Positions 33,092-42,369 of a stretch of DNA of 64,000 nucleotides are shown piece after piece (position 1 is the first letter of the stretch; each line of letters begins with the position of its first letter). The position numbers were made by a program, and so were the translations under genes. The stretch covers positions 558,001 through 622,000 of the forward strand of contig CADEFN010000001.1 in assembly GCA_902826615.1 (NCBI GenBank). The letters run 5' to 3'. This DNA comes from an uncultured Gemmatimonadota bacterium (lineage in GTDB: Bacteria > Gemmatimonadota > Gemmatimonadetes > Gemmatimonadales > Gemmatimonadaceae). The notes beneath the pieces are model-generated. The model did not search any database and was not told the DNA's origin. It saw nothing but the letters and a program-made list of their open reading frames with translations.

Positions 33092-33955
33092 CTACTTGGT
33101 GACGCGCACAGTCAGCACGGTACCGAAGCGATGGCCAAGCACCGACCGGACAAACCAGCGAGGATAGAACCGAAAAACCGCCCGCCAGAAGGGTCCCTGA
33201 TACTTCGCGGACGGGATCTGCGTGAGCAGGTCTCCAGCGCCAAGGAACGTGCTGAGCTCAACCGGTCGGCCCGGAAACGCACTCCCGATGAGGCGCCGGG
33301 TGTCATCCATGGTCACGACCTGGGTACCCGGGCTCTCCACGTTATCGGCCACCGCCTGCCGGAGCGTGAGCAGGCGCCCACCGAGCAAGCCGTATCGCAG
33401 CCACACGAGGAACGAACCGACACTGCGCGCATGGTACAGCATGATGCGCAATTCGCCCCCCGGTTTGAGGACGCGCTGTGCCTCGGCGATCGCCTTGGGC
33501 ATGTCGGGGGTGTGATGCAACACGCCCCACGAGTAGTAGACGTCGAAGTGGTTGTCGGGGTAGGGGAGGGCTTCGGCGTCGCCAACACGGGGATGGCCAT
33601 TCAGTCCGTACAGCTCGAGGCGCTCATTGACATAGGCGATCGAAGCCTCGGTGAGATCGACGCCGTGGATCTCGGCGCCGGCACGCGCCCACTGGATGAA
33701 GTCCGTGCCGGTCCCGAGGCCGACTTCCAGCACCCGTTTTCCCTTCGCCGAATCGAAGCGGGCAAAGTCGCGCAGCATGTAGTCCTGCTCGTACCGCGTA
33801 CGCTCGATCTGCTCGAAGAATGCCAAACGATCTGCCACATCGCCACCATACCGGGCGCCGCAGGTATCGCCCTCCCAATGCAGCCGCACGCGCTCCTTGA
33901 GGGAGAGCGGTGGCGCCCCGGTGGTTGTCGTGACGTCGGCAGCGGTGTCGATCAC
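33092..33955 (-). CDS. class I SAM-dependent methyltransferase
   Basis: A 287-residue protein from a GTG at 33955. Motif I is VLEVGLGTGTDFIQWA (about residues 75-90), followed by GVDLTEASIAYV and the motif SWGVLHHTPDMPKAI of Methyltransf_11 enzymes. The C-terminal 100 residues are variable and partly hydrophobic. Located between a dehydratase and a glycosyltransferase gene, it probably methylates a sugar of the surface polysaccharide, though a lipid or small-molecule target is not excluded. Confidence 0.83.
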   Translation of the reverse strand: MIDTAADVTTTTGAPPLSLKERVRLHWEGDTCGARYGGDVADRLAFFEQIERTRYEQDYMLRDFARFDSAKGKRVLEVGLGTGTDFIQWARAGAEIHGVDLTEASIAYVNERLELYGLNGHPRVGDAEALPYPDNHFDVYYSWGVLHHTPDMPKAIAEAQRVLKPGGELRIMLYHARSVGSFLVWLRYGLLGGRLLTLRQAVADNVESPGTQVVTMDDTRRLIGSAFPGRPVELSTFLGAGDLLTQIPSAKYQGPFWRAVFRFYPRWFVRSVLGHRFGTVLTVRVTK

Positions 33956-34090
33956 GCGGTAGCAGGCAGCAGGTGGTCCTCGAAATGTATCAGCGACAGG
34001 GATCGGTCTGTGCGCCTGCCAGAGGGCGCAACCGCGGCGGCGGGGCGAGACGTGGTGCAGATCACAACGGAACGGAGGTCCATGACGTGG

Positions 34091-36157
34091 TCAGCTTGCC
34101 CGCCGGTCTCCAGCCGGAGTCACGACACTCTGGGTGCCGAAGCCCTCGCCCGCAGCATGCGTGGCGAACTCGACGCTGAGCACCGGCTTTGCACCGTTGG
34201 TGTGTGCGGTGGAGTCCACCGCGGGGCGGTCCCAGCGTGGTGGAGCATAGGTCGGCACCAGTTCGGTGAGCAGGGTGCGGATCACGGCATCGCTGCCGTG
34301 CTGCGCCGCGGCGTCAATGATGCGCGCAACGCCTTCTTCCGTCCCGGCGCGTACCTCGGCGTGTTTGACCCGCAGGACCTTGGGGTGCTGTGTGGCCGTG
34401 ACTTCCTCCCCGGAGAGGAACACTTCCTCGAAGAGTTTTTCACCGGGCCGTGGTCCGGTGAACTGGATTTTGACGTCGATATCCTCGCGCAGACCGGACA
34501 GCCGGATGAGATCACGCGCCAGGTCCACAATGCGCACCGGCTCGCCCATGTCGAGCACAAACACCTCACCCCCGGTGCCTAACGCGCCGGCCTGCAGCAC
34601 CAGCTGCACCGCCTCGGGAATGGTCATGAAGTAGCGGGTCATTTCCGGGTGGGTCACCTTCACCGGCCCGCCGGCACGGATCTGCCGCAGGAAGGTGGGC
34701 ACCACACTTCCGCGGCTGCCTAACACATTGCCGAAGCGGACGGCCACAAACGAGAGCCCGCTCCGCTCCGCCTCGATCTGGACCACTTGCTCCGCGATGC
34801 GTTTGGTGGCGCCCATGACGGATGTGGGTTGCACCGCCTTGTCGCTCGAGATCAGCACAAAGTGGCAGGTCCCAACGCCGGCGGCGGCACGGACCACATT
34901 CAGCGTGCCCACGACGTTGTTGGTGATCGCTTCGATGACGTTGGCTTCCATCAGCGGCACATGCTTGTGCGCCGCGGCATGAAAGACCACGTCCGGCCGG
35001 ATCCGCTCGAACACACGTCCGATGCGTTCTACGTCGCGAATGTCGGCGATCACTGGCTCAATGCACGCCTCGGGCTGGCTGTGACCCAGCTCTTCGGCAA
35101 TCTCGAAAATCGAGTTCTCACCATGTCCCAGCAGCACCAGACGCGAGGGTGCGAGCCGTGCCACCTGCCGGCAGAGCTCACTCCCGATGGAGCCCCCGGC
35201 ACCTGTCACCATGACCACGCGATTCGACACCAGCGCGCGCACGGCCTCGAGGTCGGTCTGAACCGGTGAACGGCGCAGCAGATCCTCGATCTGGATTTCG
35301 CGGAACTGCGTGACAGAGACACTCCCCGTCAGGATGTCGTGTAATGCAGGGACAGTGCGCGCCGTGATGCCGGCATCGAGTGCGGCGCGCACGACACCCC
35401 GGACGACATCGCCAGAGACGGATGGCATTGCCACCACGACTTCGCTGATCGAGTGGCTCTCGAGCACACCCGCAATGCTGGCGAGGGGGCCGAGCACCGG
35501 GATGTCATGGATCTTGTGCCCATGTTTCGTCGAGTCGTCGTCAACAAAGGCAACCGGCAGCATGCCGAGTCTTGGGCTGGCCAGCATCGAACGGACGGCA
35601 AGCTGTCCTGCTTCTCCGGCGCCCACGATCAACGCTCGACGCCCGGCGCGCGCGCTGTTGCGCTGCCGACGCCACCAGCGCAATCGCTGGGCAAAGCGCG
35701 GGACGGCAATTGCTGCTCCCACAAAAAGCGAATCGATGGCCAGCACGCCGAGGGGAATGCGTGAGGGGATCGCTCCCGTAAGGGGAAGCACCACGATTCC
35801 AATGAAGGCACTACCCAATGCAGCAAGCGCCCCGGCAACAAGGACACGCTCCATCTCCACCACGCTGGCCAGATGCCAGAGCCGTCGATACATGCCGGCC
35901 GAGTAGAAGAAGGCCAGGCGAAGCGGGATGGTGGCAAGCATGTACGCCAGCGCACTCCGACCAAACGCATCGATCCAGGAGAGCCCTTCGAATCGCAGGG
36001 TGTAGGCGAGGGTCGCCGACACCACGAGCAGCAGGGCGTCAAGCGCGAGATGCACCCGGTTGCGCGTTCGACGGAACGCGGCAAAGGGCTCGACGTGAGG
36101 CTGCTCGGGCGAGGTGGGTGTCAACACTCGAAGGAGGCGTGAAGTCCGTGTAGACAC
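34091..36157 (-). CDS. WbpM/CapD-type membrane nucleotide-sugar 4,6-dehydratase
   Basis: A 688-residue protein. Four N-terminal TM helices (about 35-150) are followed by a CoA-binding-like Rossmann domain (GAGEAG at 179-184) and the SDR catalytic domain with GAGGSIG at 319-325. The catalytic region reads SSDKAVQPTSVMGATKR, with Met448 replacing Tyr and Lys452, the mark of the WbpM/FlaA1 dehydratase group. It should convert UDP-GlcNAc to UDP-4-keto-6-deoxy-GlcNAc (QuiNAc or FucNAc-type precursors). It begins a minus-strand operon with a methyltransferase and a GT4. The start is a GTG with no clear ribosome-binding site, so the N-terminus is uncertain by some residues. Confidence 0.9.
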   Translation of the reverse strand: MSTRTSRLLRVLTPTSPEQPHVEPFAAFRRTRNRVHLALDALLLVVSATLAYTLRFEGLSWIDAFGRSALAYMLATIPLRLAFFYSAGMYRRLWHLASVVEMERVLVAGALAALGSAFIGIVVLPLTGAIPSRIPLGVLAIDSLFVGAAIAVPRFAQRLRWWRRQRNSARAGRRALIVGAGEAGQLAVRSMLASPRLGMLPVAFVDDDSTKHGHKIHDIPVLGPLASIAGVLESHSISEVVVAMPSVSGDVVRGVVRAALDAGITARTVPALHDILTGSVSVTQFREIQIEDLLRRSPVQTDLEAVRALVSNRVVMVTGAGGSIGSELCRQVARLAPSRLVLLGHGENSIFEIAEELGHSQPEACIEPVIADIRDVERIGRVFERIRPDVVFHAAAHKHVPLMEANVIEAITNNVVGTLNVVRAAAGVGTCHFVLISSDKAVQPTSVMGATKRIAEQVVQIEAERSGLSFVAVRFGNVLGSRGSVVPTFLRQIRAGGPVKVTHPEMTRYFMTIPEAVQLVLQAGALGTGGEVFVLDMGEPVRIVDLARDLIRLSGLREDIDVKIQFTGPRPGEKLFEEVFLSGEEVTATQHPKVLRVKHAEVRAGTEEGVARIIDAAAQHGSDAVIRTLLTELVPTYAPPRWDRPAVDSTAHTNGAKPVLSVEFATHAAGEGFGTQSVVTPAGDRRAS

Positions 36158-36357
36158 ACCCCGCGAAAGGTGCGGCCGGTCACAGCGCTCTTCCTGGCAA
36201 AAGAAGAGCAGGCTTGTGGTCGCGAAATCCCTTGAGGGAACGTCGAGTAGCTTGCGTGTCCACGGGTGGTTAACCTATCCGGCAGAAGGGGCATTTGCTA
36301 TCGCAGCGAAGTGGCCGGGCGCGTGTCGGGGCCCGGTGAAACCTGAGCCGGGACTAC
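36158..36357. promoter_or_regulatory. divergent promoter region with hairpin, WbpM-like / wecB
   Basis: The 200-base gap between divergent polysaccharide genes holds GCTCTTC (36187-36193) paired with GAAGAGC (36203-36209). No JUMPstart/ops motif is visible. It should contain promoters for both operons, but I cannot place -35/-10 boxes with confidence. Confidence 0.45.
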
Positions 36358-37419
36358 GTGAAGCTTCTCCACGTCGCGGGTGCCAGACCCAACTTTCCCA
36401 AGCTTGCCCCGGTGCATCGGGCGGCGGCCGCGCGGGGACTCGAGCAGATCATCGTCCATACGGGCCAGCACTACGACGATGCCCTCTCGGCCTCCTTTCT
36501 TCGCGAGCTCGAGATTCCGGAACCCGACGTGAACCTCGGGGTTGGCAGCGGCTCCCATGCACAGCAGACCGCCCGTGTCATGACCGGGCTGGAGCCGGTG
36601 ATGGTCGAGGCAGCCCCCGACTGGGTGGTGGTGTACGGCGACGTGAACTCCACCCTTGCCGCAGCGGTGGTGGCGTCCAAGCTGGGGATACGGTTGGCGC
36701 ATGTGGAGGCGGGCCTTCGGAGCCACGACCGGAGCATGCCCGAGGAGATCAATCGTCTGGTCACGGACCGGCTTGCGAACCTCCTGCTCACGCCCTCGCG
36801 CGATGCCGGTGAGGAGTTGCGGCGCGAGGGTGAGCCTGACGACGAGATCGTGTTTGTCGGCAACGTGATGATTGACTCGCTGATGGCGGCCCGCGACAAG
36901 GCCATGCGCGAGGATGTGGGCGCCCGTGTGGGGATGAACAGCCAGACGGTGGTGGTCACGCTGCATCGTCCCTCCAATGTCGACGATGGACCGCGGCTGC
37001 ACCGGATTGCCCGCGCGCTCTCGGAGATTGCGCGCGAGCGGCCTGTGCTGTTTCCGGCCCATCCCCGCACTCGAGCTCGCCTGCAGTCTTTTAGTGTCGA
37101 CATGCCGGGCGTGCAGATCATCGAACCGCTGCGGTATCTCGAAATGGTGGCGGTCACCCATCAGGCGTATGCCGTGGTCACGGATTCCGGGGGAGTGCAG
37201 GAGGAGTCGACCGCGCTCGGGGTGCCCTGCTTCACCATTCGCCCCAACACCGAGCGGCCGGTGACGGTGACAGAAGGGACAAACACACTCGTGCCTGACC
37301 CTGACGATCTCCCCGGTCACGTGCGACGTGCCACACGACCGGACACCCCTCGGCGGCCCGAAGGCTGGGATGGGCGGGCGGCGGAACGTGTGGTGGAGGC
37401 GCTGGTGCACCGTGGGTGA
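36358..37419 (+). CDS. wecB: UDP-N-acetylglucosamine 2-epimerase (non-hydrolysing)
   Basis: A 353-residue enzyme that interconverts UDP-GlcNAc and UDP-ManNAc. Signatures: GARPNFPKLAPV (8-19), HTGQHYDDA (34-42), VYGDVNSTLAA (92-102), HVEAGLRSHDRSMPEEINR (115-133), NVMIDSL, HRPSNVDD and TDSGGVQEES near 275. The GTG at 36358 is the start. It leads a long plus-strand polysaccharide operon. No UDP-ManNAc dehydrogenase (WecC) follows, so UDP-ManNAc itself or another modification is the likely product. Confidence 0.93.
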   Translation: MKLLHVAGARPNFPKLAPVHRAAAARGLEQIIVHTGQHYDDALSASFLRELEIPEPDVNLGVGSGSHAQQTARVMTGLEPVMVEAAPDWVVVYGDVNSTLAAAVVASKLGIRLAHVEAGLRSHDRSMPEEINRLVTDRLANLLLTPSRDAGEELRREGEPDDEIVFVGNVMIDSLMAARDKAMREDVGARVGMNSQTVVVTLHRPSNVDDGPRLHRIARALSEIARERPVLFPAHPRTRARLQSFSVDMPGVQIIEPLRYLEMVAVTHQAYAVVTDSGGVQEESTALGVPCFTIRPNTERPVTVTEGTNTLVPDPDDLPGHVRRATRPDTPRRPEGWDGRAAERVVEALVHRG

Positions 37420-37522
37420 CCCGGTGGGAGTGCGGCGCAACCTACATGCGCACGGCAGCCATGGTGGGTGCGCTGCATCACGCCTGGTCGCATGAGGCAC
37501 GGTGGTCCCACCGGTACCGGCC

Positions 37523-38788
37523 ATGGCTGTGTCTGCTGAGGCTGCCCGGCCCACGGCCCTGGTGGCGCGGGGCGACGCGGCCTACTACATGCTCTCGCTT
37601 GCCGCGGTGCAGGGGTCCGCGTTTTTCATCCAACTATTGGTTGCAGCGGCCCTCCGTCCGTCGGATTTTGCCGTGGTGCGAACGGTCGAGGCGTGGCTGA
37701 GCCCGCTGCTCGTCGTCGCGGCCGCCGGACTGCCGTCGCTGGCCATGGCATGGGTACCGGCGCGCGCCGGAGGGGCCCGGGATGCCCTCGCCCGGCAGCT
37801 GCGTGGCGTGAGCCTGGTGACAGGCGCGATCACGGCCGCCCTCACGGCGGCGGCGGCACTGCTCTTCCTGCCCCCTCCAACCGGGAGGTATCTCGCGCTG
37901 GCCGCGGGGCTGCTGGCCCTTGGTGCGCTCTCTCGCACGATGACCAACCTCATGCTCGCCGCGGGACGTGTGCGAGCGACGGCCCTCGCAACAGCCGCCG
38001 TGTCGCTGGTGGCTATCCCCGTGGCCGCCTACGGGGCCCGGCACTACGGCATCACCGGGTGGATGGGCGCTCGGTACCTCAGCGAGGCGGCGCTCCTCCT
38101 GGTGGTGTTAACCGCCAGTCGCGGCGTCTTTCCGGGGACCGCCGAGGTGCGCGAGCACCCGCGCCAGATTGTGCGCGTCGGTGGGATGTTGTCGGCATCG
38201 CTGCTGGTGCGTTCGGTGGCCGACAACCTTGGCCCCATCGCGGCCGCGCGCTTCGGGTTTGGGGGCGTCGATATTGGGGCATTTGCTCTCGCGACCGTTG
38301 GGGTCGCCGCGATTCTGCTCGCGCCAGGTGCGATCGGAAATCTGGCGATCCGCCGCTTTGCGGTGACTGCCACGCAGCCGGGTGAACTCCGCGCCGCCAT
38401 TCGTCAGGGCATCCTGTTCATGCTGGTGCCGAGTGTGCTCCCGTGCGTGGTATTCGCGCTCGCGGGCGAGCTCGTGCTCCGGACGTTTTTCCCGCAATAC
38501 CAGGGCACGGCAGCCCTGATGTCGGTTGTTCTCTGGTCTGCCCCGTGCCGTGCCGTCACGGCGCTCATGGGCGGTGTGCTGGTGGCCGTGCATCGCTCGA
38601 GTGACACGCTGCGGCTCAATCTGGTTTGTCTTGCCGTGGCCGTAGCACTCCAATGGAGCCTGAGCTCCGTCTGGGGAGTGTGGGGCAGTGCCTGGGCCGT
38701 CCTGCTGACCGACATCGTGACGGTGTTGCTGTACCTGCTGGCGGTACGGTGGCGGATTGCCGGCTCTCCCGTGCCGGTCGCGCCATGA
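37523..38788 (+). CDS. wzx: Wzx-type polysaccharide flippase
   Basis: About 421 residues with 12 or so TM helices and little else, typical of MATE/MVF-fold oligosaccharide flippases. Landmarks are AAYYMLSLAAVQGSAFFIQL, LALGALSRTMTNLMLAAGRV and the central SASLLVRSVADNLG. It would move the lipid-linked repeat unit across the inner membrane. The ATG at 37523 is preferred to the GTG at 37502. It overlaps the polymerase gene by four bases, a common Wzx-Wzy arrangement. Confidence 0.82.
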   Translation: MAVSAEAARPTALVARGDAAYYMLSLAAVQGSAFFIQLLVAAALRPSDFAVVRTVEAWLSPLLVVAAAGLPSLAMAWVPARAGGARDALARQLRGVSLVTGAITAALTAAAALLFLPPPTGRYLALAAGLLALGALSRTMTNLMLAAGRVRATALATAAVSLVAIPVAAYGARHYGITGWMGARYLSEAALLLVVLTASRGVFPGTAEVREHPRQIVRVGGMLSASLLVRSVADNLGPIAAARFGFGGVDIGAFALATVGVAAILLAPGAIGNLAIRRFAVTATQPGELRAAIRQGILFMLVPSVLPCVVFALAGELVLRTFFPQYQGTAALMSVVLWSAPCRAVTALMGGVLVAVHRSSDTLRLNLVCLAVAVALQWSLSSVWGVWGSAWAVLLTDIVTVLLYLLAVRWRIAGSPVPVAP

Positions 38789-40152
38789 ACGGACTTCTCG
38801 CGCTCGTCGCGCTGGCGCTGTTGGCCATGGCCGGGCCACCGATCGTGCACGCGATGCGCCGGCGTCGGCTCGACCTGCTGTCCGCGCCCTGGATCGTGGC
38901 GGTGATGCTCATTGGGGGCTACATCCTTCCGCTTCCCGGGGTTCTCGATGGCACCGATGGCTTCTTCACACTGTTTCCCGGCCGGCTCGCGGACGAGGCG
39001 GGCGCGGTGCGGAGCGCCCTTGCCATCGCCAGCCTGGGTGCGCTCGGGTTCCATGCCGGCTATTTCCTGGTAGGGCGTGCAGGCCCTGTTCGTACAAGCC
39101 AGACGCCCGCACGCTGGAACCTGCCGATGTTGCGCTCTCTCTCGGTTGTCTACGTGGTCCTCGGCAGTGCGCTTTTTGCCGGCGCGGTGATGATCATTGG
39201 TGGGCCCGCGGCGCTCCTGTCCAGTCTGGGCGATCGCATTCGTCTGACCGCCGGCCTGAACTACCTCTTCCAGGCCGTGAACCTTCTGCTGGTGGTCGCC
39301 ATGCTCTGGTGGGTGCAGAGTCTCCTCGCGCGAACCACCCGCGGGATCATGTTCTGGTCGTTCGCGGCCGTGGCAGGCGCGGGGGTGGCACTGCAGGGGA
39401 GCAAGTCCATCCTCTTCATTGGCGTGGTGTGGGCAGCGTTGCTGTGGCACCGGCTCGAGCGGCGGATACCCAACCGGGTGATCATCACCGGGGGCGTCGT
39501 CGCCTTTCTGGTCCTCGGTGCCTATGCGCTGGTGCTGCGCGAGTACTTCGCCATTGGGCAGTTTGTCACCATCGACCCGCAGTTCGTGACACCCGAAGCA
39601 CTCTGGTTGCTCGTCAAGCGCGAACTGGGGGGCAACTTCATTCAGCTGCAGACCCTCAGTGTACTGGTCGATCGCATGCCGGCGGATCTCGACTTTCAGT
39701 ACGGCCAGACCTACCTCGCCACCCTTGCCCTGCCCGTGCCCCGAGGCCTCTGGCCGGGCAAGCCACTTCCGTCGACCGGTGTGTTCACCACCGCGTTCTG
39801 GCCCGACAGCTGGTTCGAAGCTGGCACCTCGCTCCCTCCGGGCTTCATCGGTGAGCTCTACATGAATTTCCACATCGTGGGCGTCTTCTTCGGCATGCTG
39901 GCCCTCGGAGCGCTGATCCGCCGGATTGAACGCGCCGGCTTCGGGGAGCAGCCCGCACCCCTGGCCGCCTGCCTGTCGACGCTACTGGTGGCCTGCCTCC
40001 CGCACTACATCCGGGGCGATTTTGCGGTCACGGCCATTGTCTTGATTCTCTTCCTTCCGCTCTGGGCCGCGCTCGGCCTGGTTACCAGCGCAGCGCCGAG
40101 GGCTCGAACCCCCCAGCGAGCGCCGGCGCAGACCCTCGCGCCGGGAGGGTGA
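38785..40152 (+). CDS. wzy: Wzy-type O-antigen/EPS polymerase
   Basis: A 455-residue membrane protein from the ATG at 38785, with 10-12 TM helices and a large extracytoplasmic loop (about residues 270-370: FVTIDPQFVTPEALWLL, GNFIQLQTLSV, YGQTYLATLALPVPRGLWPG). Wzy proteins share little sequence; topology, the big loop and the neighbour Wzx support the call. The PVPRGLWPGKP stretch is typical of WzyE/oligosaccharide repeat-unit polymerases. Confidence 0.8.
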   Translation: MNGLLALVALALLAMAGPPIVHAMRRRRLDLLSAPWIVAVMLIGGYILPLPGVLDGTDGFFTLFPGRLADEAGAVRSALAIASLGALGFHAGYFLVGRAGPVRTSQTPARWNLPMLRSLSVVYVVLGSALFAGAVMIIGGPAALLSSLGDRIRLTAGLNYLFQAVNLLLVVAMLWWVQSLLARTTRGIMFWSFAAVAGAGVALQGSKSILFIGVVWAALLWHRLERRIPNRVIITGGVVAFLVLGAYALVLREYFAIGQFVTIDPQFVTPEALWLLVKRELGGNFIQLQTLSVLVDRMPADLDFQYGQTYLATLALPVPRGLWPGKPLPSTGVFTTAFWPDSWFEAGTSLPPGFIGELYMNFHIVGVFFGMLALGALIRRIERAGFGEQPAPLAACLSTLLVACLPHYIRGDFAVTAIVLILFLPLWAALGLVTSAAPRARTPQRAPAQTLAPGG

Positions 40153-40294
40153 ACGGCTCCCGGCTGGGGTCGGTTAAACCCTTGTGGGCGCTGCAAATGG
40201 ACCCCTCCGGCTGTTAAGGTTATTACGCGCTCTCGGGCACCCCCAAAGCCCGCTGAATGTTCACTCATCCGTCTCCACCGCTCACCCTGGGCAC

Positions 40295-41308
40295 ATGTCG
40301 CTGAAGGGTTCTGATGTCGTTGTTACAGGTGGTGCCGGTGCCATCGGGACACGAGTCGTGGCGCGGGCGCTGGCAAGCTCAGCCAGACGGGTGGTGGTGG
40401 TCGACGATTTGTCGTCGGGATACGAGTGGCTCATTCCACGCGACCCTCGCGTGCACTTCGTTCACAACTCCGTTACGCGAATTGGGGAGCTGAACCTCGG
40501 GCCGCTTGAACAGCCGCTGGTGTTCCATCTGGCGGCCTTTTTTGCCAACCAGAACAGCGTCGATCACCCGCAGGCCGACCTGGAGACAAACGGCAAAGGG
40601 ACGCTGGCGGTGCTCGAGTGGGGCGCACGGGTGGGCGCACGGCGGGTGGTGTATGCCTCGGCCGGGTGTTCCATCGCCGGGCATGGCATCGATGCGCCGA
40701 TTCGCGAGGACATGCCGGTCTCGCTCTTCCTCGATACGCCGTACCAGATCACCAAGGCGTTAGGCGAGTTCTACTGCAACTACTACTTGAGCTCGCTGAG
40801 CACCGTGCGGTGCCGGTTTTTCAATTCGTACGGGCCGGGCGAGGTCCCGGGTGTCTACCGGAACGTGATCCCCAACTTCATCTGGCGTGCGATGCACGAT
40901 GCGCCCTTGGTGATCACGGGCACAGGCCGCGAGACGCGCGACTTTATCTTCGTCGATGATCTCGTGGAGGGGTTGGTGCGGTCCGCCGAGGTGGCAGAGG
41001 CCCACGGCCAGGCCATCAACCTCGGAACCGGGATCCAGACGCACATCGACGACCTCGCTCACATGATTATTGCCGCCACCGGATCGCGCAGCGCGATCGA
41101 GTTTGCCCCGCGCCGTACGTGGGACAAAAGTGTGCATCGCCAGGCCGACATCTCGCTCGCGCGGGAACGGCTCGGCCTCGCGCCGTCGGTGGCCATGCCC
41201 GAGGGTTTGCGGCGCACGGTGGAGTGGTTCCAGGCCCACCGCGAACAGATTGCCGCCAGTGCGGGCTCGGCCATTCCGGGTGTGCCCACGACGACGAGCG
41301 CCGCATGA
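40295..41308 (+). CDS. NAD-dependent epimerase/dehydratase (extended SDR) 1
   Basis: A 337-residue extended SDR: GGAGAIG at 12-18, a VFHLAAFFANQ NAD-site stretch at 77-86 region, and Tyr150-x3-Lys154 in DTPYQITKALGEF. SAGCSIAG at 122-129 holds the catalytic Ser. It resembles UDP-glucose 4-epimerase-like and dTDP/GDP-sugar epimerases; product unknown. The 142-base gap before it is the only larger spacer in the operon and may hold an extra promoter. Its stop overlaps the next SDR by four bases. Confidence 0.87.
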   Translation: MSLKGSDVVVTGGAGAIGTRVVARALASSARRVVVVDDLSSGYEWLIPRDPRVHFVHNSVTRIGELNLGPLEQPLVFHLAAFFANQNSVDHPQADLETNGKGTLAVLEWGARVGARRVVYASAGCSIAGHGIDAPIREDMPVSLFLDTPYQITKALGEFYCNYYLSSLSTVRCRFFNSYGPGEVPGVYRNVIPNFIWRAMHDAPLVITGTGRETRDFIFVDDLVEGLVRSAEVAEAHGQAINLGTGIQTHIDDLAHMIIAATGSRSAIEFAPRRTWDKSVHRQADISLARERLGLAPSVAMPEGLRRTVEWFQAHREQIAASAGSAIPGVPTTTSAA

Positions 41309-42354
41309 AGGTTCTTGTCACCGGTGGGGCCGGCTTTATCGGGTCGCATATTGTCGACGCGTTACGCGCGCGTCACGTGGATGTGGTGGTGGTCGACTCA
41401 CTCGATCCGGGTGTGCACCGTTTTCCGCCGGCCTACCTGCGGAAAGATGTCGACTACCAGTTTGCCGATCTGCGCTGGTGGCGTCCCGATGCGAGCGCGC
41501 TCGAGTGTACGGCCATTATCCACCTCGCGGCGTTAGGTGGTGTGTCGCGGGCGGCGGCGGAGCGCGAGAATGTGCTGGGAGCCAATGCCTGGGGCACGGC
41601 GCGGCTCACCGAAATCGCCCAGCAGATGCCGCGGCTGCGAACGGTCGTGCATGCCAGCTCGTTCAGTGTGTATGGCGCCGGCTATCGCTATCGCTGTGTG
41701 AGCTGCGGGGCCGAGCGCGATGGAACCCGCGCCGAATCGCAGCTGGCGCGCGGGGACTTCGAGGTGCGATGTGCCGCCTGTAGTGGCGTCACCCGCATCC
41801 TTCCCATCACCGAAGCCGCGCCGTGCGACCCGCTGGAGCCCTATGGAGCGTCCAAGCTGATGCAGGAGCTCTGCTGGCGTGGGTTCACACATGCGCCGAT
41901 ACACACGATGCGTTTTTCTTCGGTGTACGGGCCGCGTCTCCGCACACACGATGGCGAAGCCACCATCATAGCCAAACTCATTGGCTGGATCGATCTGGGC
42001 AGACGCCCGCAGCTTTTCGAAGATGGGCAGCAGCTGCGCGACTGGGTGCATGTCACCGACGTCGTCGACACGGCGCTGCAGCTCCTCGAAACATCGGAGC
42101 CTCCGCGGCTGGTGAACGTCTGCTCCGGGGTGCCGACGTCGCTCTTTGCTGCCTGTGAGGCAATTGCCGAGGCCCTGGGTCGCGATACGGTGCCTGAGGT
42201 GGTGGGGGGATACCGGGTGGGGGACATGCGGCATTGTCTGGGCGACGCGTCGACGATGATGGCGCTCATCGGCCGTCCTCCGGTGTCGTTAGGCGACGGG
42301 ATGCGGCGCACCCTGGCATCGGCCAGTGGGCGGCCGACGCTGACCACCGCCTGA
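41305..42354 (+). CDS. NAD-dependent epimerase/dehydratase 2 with inserted zinc ribbon
   Basis: A 349-residue extended SDR with GGAGFIG at 7-13 and Tyr180-x3-Lys184 in LEPYGASKLMQEL. Between the catalytic serine (ASSFSVYG, 118-124) and the Tyr there is an insertion with Cys131-x2-Cys134 and Cys156-x2-Cys159, a zinc-ribbon pattern of about 40 residues. Some uncharacterised nucleotide-sugar epimerases have such a ribbon near the substrate pocket. The role is unknown. It overlaps the preceding SDR by four bases, so a paired or sequential reaction is plausible. Confidence 0.85.
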   Translation: MKVLVTGGAGFIGSHIVDALRARHVDVVVVDSLDPGVHRFPPAYLRKDVDYQFADLRWWRPDASALECTAIIHLAALGGVSRAAAERENVLGANAWGTARLTEIAQQMPRLRTVVHASSFSVYGAGYRYRCVSCGAERDGTRAESQLARGDFEVRCAACSGVTRILPITEAAPCDPLEPYGASKLMQELCWRGFTHAPIHTMRFSSVYGPRLRTHDGEATIIAKLIGWIDLGRRPQLFEDGQQLRDWVHVTDVVDTALQLLETSEPPRLVNVCSGVPTSLFAACEAIAEALGRDTVPEVVGGYRVGDMRHCLGDASTMMALIGRPPVSLGDGMRRTLASASGRPTLTTA

Positions 42355-42369
42355 CGAGGACCCGGCACC

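Noticed and set aside
36158-36357. JUMPstart/ops element
   Set aside because: I looked for the ops sequence GGCGGTAGC in the promoter region of the polysaccharide operon and did not find it.
38404-39873. 489-residue open frame on the minus strand
   Set aside because: It is antisense to the wzx and wzy genes; its composition (His/Gln/Glu-rich) is that of a shadow frame.
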